Below, one piece after another: positions 5,775 through 9,037 of a stretch of DNA of 9,037 nt. The position numbers and the translations under genes were made by a program. The notes under the pieces were generated by a model, which was given only the letters and a program-made list of their open reading frames with translations, had not been told where the DNA came from and did no database searches. Source of the stretch: Sulfurovum sp. GTDB lineage: Bacteria; Campylobacterota; Campylobacteria; Campylobacterales; Sulfurovaceae. How positions within the stretch are numbered: position 1 is the stretch's first letter; the number at the start of each line of letters is the position of its first letter. Location: the NCBI GenBank assembly GCA_020726085.1, contig DYTG01000075.1, positions 1-9,037 of the forward strand, written 5' to 3'.

Positions 5775-7031
5775 ATGTCAAAAAAAGATGCAAAAAAAGA
5801 TTCAGTCAAAAAGGTCGTATTAGCCTATTCGGGTGGGCTTGATACGAGTATTATTTTAAAGTGGCTTCAAGATGAGTACAAAGCAGAGGTGATTACCTTT
5901 ACCGCTGATTTGGGACAAGGCGAAGAGGTTGAACCTGCACGTCAAAAAGCCCTAGCAATGGGTATCAAACCTGAAAATATCTTTGTGCTTGATATCAAAG
6001 AGGAGTTTGTACGGGATTTTGTATTCCCGATGTTTCGAGCCAATACCGTCTATGAGGGAGAGTATCTATTGGGTACTTCTATCGCGCGTCCACTCATTGC
6101 CAAAAAACAAATCGAAATTGCCAACCAAATGGGAGCTGATGCGGTGAGCCACGGGGCAACGGGCAAAGGAAACGATCAAGTACGATTTGAGCTGGGTTAC
6201 CTTGCACTCAAACCCGATATTACTGTCATAGCTCCATGGAGAGAGTGGGAACTCAACTCTCGCGAAAAGCTTCTAGCCTATGCCAAAGAACACGAGATTG
6301 AGATTGCACAAAAACACGTCGATGAGAATGGCAACCCCAAAATAAGCCCCTATTCAATGGATGCTAACTTGCTTCATATCTCTTATGAGGGACTTTTACT
6401 AGAAGACCCCAATGCTGAACCTGAAGAGGGAATGTGGCTATGGACAAACTCTCCCCAAAATGCTCCCGATGAGCCTGAATATATCACCATTAGCTACAAA
6501 GAGGGCGACCCTATCGCTATCAACGGCGAAGCGATGTCTCCTGCAACCATCCTTGAAACATTAAATCAATACGGCAACAAACACGGTATTGGGCGAGTCG
6601 ATATTGTCGAAAACCGCTATGTGGGGATGAAAGCACGAGGATGCTACGAGACTCCAGGGGGAACGATTATGCTCAAAGCCCACCGAGCCATTGAATCGAT
6701 TTGTTTGGATAGAGAAGCGGCACACCTCAAAGATGAACTCATGCCACGCTACGCCAAACTCATCTATCAAGGCTACTGGTGGTCTCCCGAACGCCAAATG
6801 CTTCAAGCTGCTATAGATGCTACGCAAAAATTTGTCGAGGGCGATGTCAAGCTCAAACTCTACAAAGGCAATGTCATGATAGTAGGACGCACCTCTCCTA
6901 TGAGTCTCTTTAGCGTAGCTCACTCAACCTTTGAAGAGGATGAGGTTTATAACCAAAGCGACGCCGAGGGCTTTATCAAACTCAACGCCCTACGTATGAT
7001 GATTGCAGGCGATGTGCATAATAAAAGATAG
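5775..7031 (+). CDS. argG: Argininosuccinate synthase
   Basis: Joins citrulline and aspartate with ATP to give argininosuccinate, AMP and PPi, the penultimate step of arginine synthesis, in the cytoplasm. The 418-residue product carries the N-type ATP pyrophosphatase loop LAYSGGLDTS (16-25), the conserved SHGATGKGNDQVRFE (125-139) and SPYSMDANLLHISYEG (191-206), with a complete C-terminal domain ending MMIAGDVHNKR. The frame is open further upstream, but the ATG at 5775-5777 is the right start: it has AAGG 7 nt upstream and leaves only a short lysine-rich leader (about 13 residues) before the first strand. Full length and intact, with GC of about half in sampled lines, higher than its accessory neighbours. 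It is a housekeeping gene and marks the conserved chromosomal backbone here. No other arg genes are in the window. Confidence 0.98.
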   Translation: MSKKDAKKDSVKKVVLAYSGGLDTSIILKWLQDEYKAEVITFTADLGQGEEVEPARQKALAMGIKPENIFVLDIKEEFVRDFVFPMFRANTVYEGEYLLGTSIARPLIAKKQIEIANQMGADAVSHGATGKGNDQVRFELGYLALKPDITVIAPWREWELNSREKLLAYAKEHEIEIAQKHVDENGNPKISPYSMDANLLHISYEGLLLEDPNAEPEEGMWLWTNSPQNAPDEPEYITISYKEGDPIAINGEAMSPATILETLNQYGNKHGIGRVDIVENRYVGMKARGCYETPGGTIMLKAHRAIESICLDREAAHLKDELMPRYAKLIYQGYWWSPERQMLQAAIDATQKFVEGDVKLKLYKGNVMIVGRTSPMSLFSVAHSTFEEDEVYNQSDAEGFIKLNALRMMIAGDVHNKR

Positions 7032-7049
7032 GGTTGCTCTTTTGCCCTA
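7029..7049 (+). terminator. Weak hairpin overlapping the argG stop codon
   Basis: TAGGG (7029-7033, including the stop) can pair with CCCTA (7045-7049) around an 11-nt loop that contains the T run. No T tract follows the stem, so it is a poor intrinsic terminator on its own. Confidence 0.25.
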
Positions 7050-7059
7050 AGCGTTGGAA

Positions 7060-7077
7060 ACGGGACTTTAGTCCCGT
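7060..7077. terminator. Strong hairpin downstream of argG, terminator-like or REP-like
   Basis: ACGGGAC-TTTA-GTCCCGT is a perfect 7-bp GC-rich stem with a 4-nt loop, 29 nt after the argG stop. It lacks a trailing T tract, so it is either a non-canonical terminator or mRNA 3'-end stabiliser, or a copy of a short palindromic repeat. It is followed by two further small stems. Confidence 0.5.
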
Positions 7078-7085
7078 CAATATAC

Positions 7086-7136
7086 GAAGCTTTAGCACCG
7101 CTTCTAAGTTATCTCACGCTCTTTAAGTTTGGAGCG
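7086..7136. repeat. Two short inverted repeats between argG and the nuclease gene
   Basis: GAAGC (7086-7090) pairs with GCTTC (7100-7104), and CGCTC (7117-7121) pairs with GAGCG (7132-7136). With the stem at 7060-7077 this makes three hairpins in under 80 nt. Each 5-bp stem alone could be chance; the clustering is what is notable. No direct repeat of the three was seen. Confidence 0.35.
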
Positions 7137-7145
7137 AATGAACTC

Positions 7146-7151
7146 TAATAT
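7146..7151 (+). promoter_or_regulatory. Candidate -10 box for the nuclease gene
   Basis: TAATAT lies 23 nt before the nuclease ATG, with TTAAGT 17 nt further upstream as a poor -35. An AAGGA ribosome binding site (7161-7165) sits between it and the start codon. Weak evidence, but a separate promoter is needed if the hairpins above end the argG transcript. Confidence 0.3.
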
Positions 7152-7174
7152 CACATTTACAAGGACGAACTATT

Positions 7175-8041
7175 ATGAAAAAAATCTCTACTACCATACT
7201 GGCAAAAGCTCATAATATTACAGCTAATGAACTTTTTACTCAATTATCAAAACTTGGATTTCTAGTCAATGAGGAGAATAAATGGGTATTGACTCAGCAG
7301 GGAAAAGCAGTCGGTGGAGAGTACAAAAGCTTCACTAAAAACAATGAAACGATAGAGTATATTGCATGGCTAGAGGGTATGCAAATAGAGAGTACAAAAG
7401 AGAACAACAAACATCTCACCTCTACCGATATAGGAAAACATTTTGAACTCTCTTCAGGGCGTATCAATACCATTCTCAATGAAATAGGGATTATTAAAAA
7501 AGCCCTTAAGGGTTGGAAAGTTACCAAACTTGGAAGCAGTGTAGGCGGGATTGAAAAAGAGCATCATCAAACAGGCATTCCTTATGTGGTATGGAGTGAA
7601 ACGATTTTAAACCATGATGCCTTAGTGAAAACCATCCGTGAAATCAAAGGCGACAATACGCAAGATGAAATCCAAAAAGGAAACAACTTTAGAAACAAAT
7701 TTGAAGCCAACTTTCGAGCCACCGATGGGCATTATGTACGCTCCAAAGCGGAGATGTTGATTGACAATTGGCTCTATATGGCTGAAATCGTCCATGCGTA
7801 TGAGCGAAAACTCCCCATCGAAGAGGAGGTCTATTGCGATTTTTACCTCCCTAGTGGCAAGGTCTATATTGAGTATTGGGGCTATGAAAATGATGAGAAA
7901 TACCTCCAAAGAAAAAAGACCAAACAAGCTATTTATGAAAAATACAACTTTAATCTAATCGAACTAAGCGATGGAGATGTACTCAATCTTGATGATGTAT
8001 TGCCTAAAATGCTGTTGAAGTTTGATATTCAGACCTATTAA
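7175..8041 (+). CDS. Two tandem winged-helix-like repeats fused to a PD-(D/E)XK nuclease domain
   Basis: A 288-residue protein that I read as a DNA-binding nuclease. Residues about 8-66 and 84-142 are diverged copies of one module: a helical segment (NITANELFTQLSKLGFL / ELSSGRINTILNEIGII), then W-x-[LV]-T-x-x-G-x-x-[VG]-G-G (KWVLTQQGKAVGG / GWKVTKLGSSVGG), the helix then wing look of a winged helix. From about 175 on a PD-(D/E)XK-type domain is visible: VRSKAE with E193, VYCDFYLPSGK with D222, VYIEYWG with E233, RKKTK (K250), and LIELSDGD (E263). The usual E-x-K is E-Y-W, as I recall for UvrD-associated and related domains; a later Lys may take its place. The ATG has AAGGA 9 nt upstream. It ends directly against the ABC ATPase gene (TAAATG). 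Defence, repair or mobile-element function are all possible. Some databases attach unrelated names to similar proteins. Confidence 0.85.
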   Translation: MKKISTTILAKAHNITANELFTQLSKLGFLVNEENKWVLTQQGKAVGGEYKSFTKNNETIEYIAWLEGMQIESTKENNKHLTSTDIGKHFELSSGRINTILNEIGIIKKALKGWKVTKLGSSVGGIEKEHHQTGIPYVVWSETILNHDALVKTIREIKGDNTQDEIQKGNNFRNKFEANFRATDGHYVRSKAEMLIDNWLYMAEIVHAYERKLPIEEEVYCDFYLPSGKVYIEYWGYENDEKYLQRKKTKQAIYEKYNFNLIELSDGDVLNLDDVLPKMLLKFDIQTY

Positions 8042-8722
8042 ATGCTCCACCTCCAAAACTACTCCAACTTTATTTTGCAAAACATTACCCTTGATATTTC
8101 AAGCCATCTTATTGTTTTAGGGGATAATGGGGCGGGGAAATCGACGTTGGGGCGGGTGCTGTGTGGATTGATAAAGAGCGAGAAGCTTTTTATTGATTCC
8201 CAATCTTACGCTCTTACTCCTTACAAAGAGAGAGCCAGATGTATCAATTATATTCCTGCCAAACTTGATATTTACGACAAACATATCACCATGCGAGAGT
8301 ATTTGGAGCTTTCCAATATCCGTGGTATGGATAGTGAGTCTATTATTAGGGATTTAAAGATTGACCACCTTATGGCAAAAACGCACACAAGTTTGGGTGA
8401 AGCCTCCTTGATACTGATGGCTTCGGCGTTGATTCATGGGGCAAAATATACTATTTTTGATGAGCCAACCGCCAATCTTGACCCCAAGCGAACCATCCAA
8501 ATCTTTAAACTTCTCAAAGAAGACACCACTTTAAAAAACAAAATCATCATCACCCACGACCTCAATCTTGCCCATCGTTTGGGGTATGATATTCTCTATC
8601 TTCAAGAGGGAAAAATTCTTTTTCAAGATACCTGCGAGGCTTTTTTTGAGAGCGACAATCTAAAAACCATCTTTGGCGACGCCATTATCAAACAAGAGGG
8701 CTTTTATAGAGTCAATATATAA
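8042..8722 (+). CDS. ABC transporter ATP-binding protein, iron-siderophore/cobalamin type
   Basis: ATPase subunit that would energise an inner-membrane importer. Of 226 residues: Walker A GDNGAGKST (27-35), Walker B YTIFDEP (D140/E141), D-loop ANLD (144-147) and H-loop THD (H172) are intact. Two elements deviate. The Q-loop position reads YIPAK, with Ala73 where Gln is expected, and the signature LSGGQ/E reads TSLGEAS (116-122). The overall shape and the C-terminal FGDAIIKQEGFYRV tail point to the FepC/BtuD-like group. No permease (FecCD/BtuC-like) or binding protein is adjacent: upstream is the nuclease, downstream the restriction-like gene. The ATG follows the upstream TAA with no gap and no clear ribosome binding site, so its translation probably depends on the nuclease frame. 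It could be an orphan subunit serving a distant permease. Confidence 0.9.
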   Translation: MLHLQNYSNFILQNITLDISSHLIVLGDNGAGKSTLGRVLCGLIKSEKLFIDSQSYALTPYKERARCINYIPAKLDIYDKHITMREYLELSNIRGMDSESIIRDLKIDHLMAKTHTSLGEASLILMASALIHGAKYTIFDEPTANLDPKRTIQIFKLLKEDTTLKNKIIITHDLNLAHRLGYDILYLQEGKILFQDTCEAFFESDNLKTIFGDAIIKQEGFYRVNI

Positions 8723-8726
8723 TTTT

Positions 8727-8756
8727 TTGCCATTGCCAACTATTTTTGTGTACAAT
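8727..8756 (+). promoter_or_regulatory. Sigma-70-like promoter of the restriction-like gene
   Basis: TTGCCA (8727-8732), 18-nt spacer, TACAAT (8751-8756), then a GGAG ribosome binding site at about 8769-8772 and the ATG at 8782. This is the best canonical promoter in the window and gives the last gene its own transcription start, separate from the ABC ATPase. Confidence 0.6.
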
Positions 8757-8781
8757 GACAAAAAAATAGGAGAATTTTTCA

Positions 8782-9037
8782 ATGAATATAGAGCAAGAAA
8801 TAAAAAATTTAGCAAAAAAATATACAGATAATCTAAAAAATAAAATTGATGCCAGAATGGAAGAGATGAAGAGTGATGATAAATCACACTATTTAGTTTA
8901 TCAAGTTTTAGGAGTAACAGATAGAGAGGGACATTTGATTGATTTATATCAAAATAAAGGACGATTTTTATATAAATATGCAGGTTCTTTTTTAGAAGAA
9001 GCTACAAAACTATGTTTTTTACATAAATTTCCCCAAT
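8782..9037 (+). CDS. Probable ApaLI-type type II restriction endonuclease (partial, N-terminal 85 residues)
   Basis: The frame opens at ATG 8782-8784, with GGAG about 9 nt upstream, and is open to the window edge. The 85 residues begin MNIEQEIKNLAKKYTDN and include SHYLVYQVLGVTDREGHLID and then GRFLYKYAGSFLEEATKLCF. This resembles what I recall of ApaLI-family restriction endonucleases (GTGCAC cutters), in particular the YKYAGSFLEEA segment. The catalytic part lies beyond the window, so function cannot be read here. A hand count gives about 25% GC for this stretch, well below argG, which suggests recent acquisition. No methyltransferase is visible in the window; it would have to be downstream. 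The coding call is secure; the family call is moderate. Confidence 0.65.
   Translation, partial: MNIEQEIKNLAKKYTDNLKNKIDARMEEMKSDDKSHYLVYQVLGVTDREGHLIDLYQNKGRFLYKYAGSFLEEATKLCFLHKFPQ

Noticed and set aside
6561..6923. 120-codon minus-strand open frame inside argG
   Set aside because: Antisense shadow of a conserved, full-length argG coding region.
1..9037. Depletion of GTGCAC sites as evidence for an active ApaLI-type enzyme
   Set aside because: I saw no GTGCAC by eye, but only about one is expected in 9 kb at this composition, so absence is uninformative.

Overview
The window looks like a chromosomal accessory region of a Campylobacterota (Epsilonproteobacteria) genome, probably a Sulfurimonas/Sulfuricurvum-like free-living member. 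The basis is gene style: a low-GC background, AT-rich promoters with TATAAT-like -10 boxes and no clear -35, a Cys-rich small protein of a type I associate with this group, and a housekeeping argG. No rRNA, tRNA, CRISPR array or intact insertion sequence was seen.

Left half, minus strand (4766 down to 1). A compact set of genes reads leftwards: an ECF-like sigma factor, a membrane anti-sigma factor with an H-x3-C-x2-C zinc motif, a small caspase-fold protein with a signal peptide, and a large membrane-anchored caspase-fold protein. After a 77-nt gap comes a secreted protein of unknown function that runs off the left edge. Sigma and anti-sigma overlap by ATGA, the anti-sigma overlaps caspase A by 26 nt, and caspase A is 10 nt from caspase B. 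The first four genes are therefore almost certainly one operon. Both caspases are predicted to sit on the periplasmic side, as is the C-terminal domain of the anti-sigma factor. A testable reading is a protease-gated envelope signalling switch: caspase activation leads to cleavage of the anti-sigma factor, release of sigma and transcription. This is the most interesting system in the window.

Middle, plus strand (about 4828-5403). Directly behind the sigma promoter lie two broken genes: an unrecognised C-terminal fragment and a DUF429 (RNase H-like) gene reduced to its two ends with a frameshift in a poly-A run. They look like a recombination scar at the edge of the sigma/caspase island.

Right half. 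A Cys-rich small protein (minus, GTG start) diverges from argG (argininosuccinate synthase, plus). A cluster of hairpins follows argG. Then come a protein with two tandem winged-helix-like repeats fused to a PD-(D/E)XK nuclease domain and, abutting it with no gap, an orphan ABC-transporter ATPase of the siderophore/cobalamin type with degenerate motifs. At the right edge, behind a good sigma-70-like promoter, starts a very AT-rich gene (about 25% GC by hand count) that resembles ApaLI-type restriction endonucleases. This end of the window looks like a defence or horizontally acquired cluster.

All family names come from reading motifs and from recall. No database search was run.
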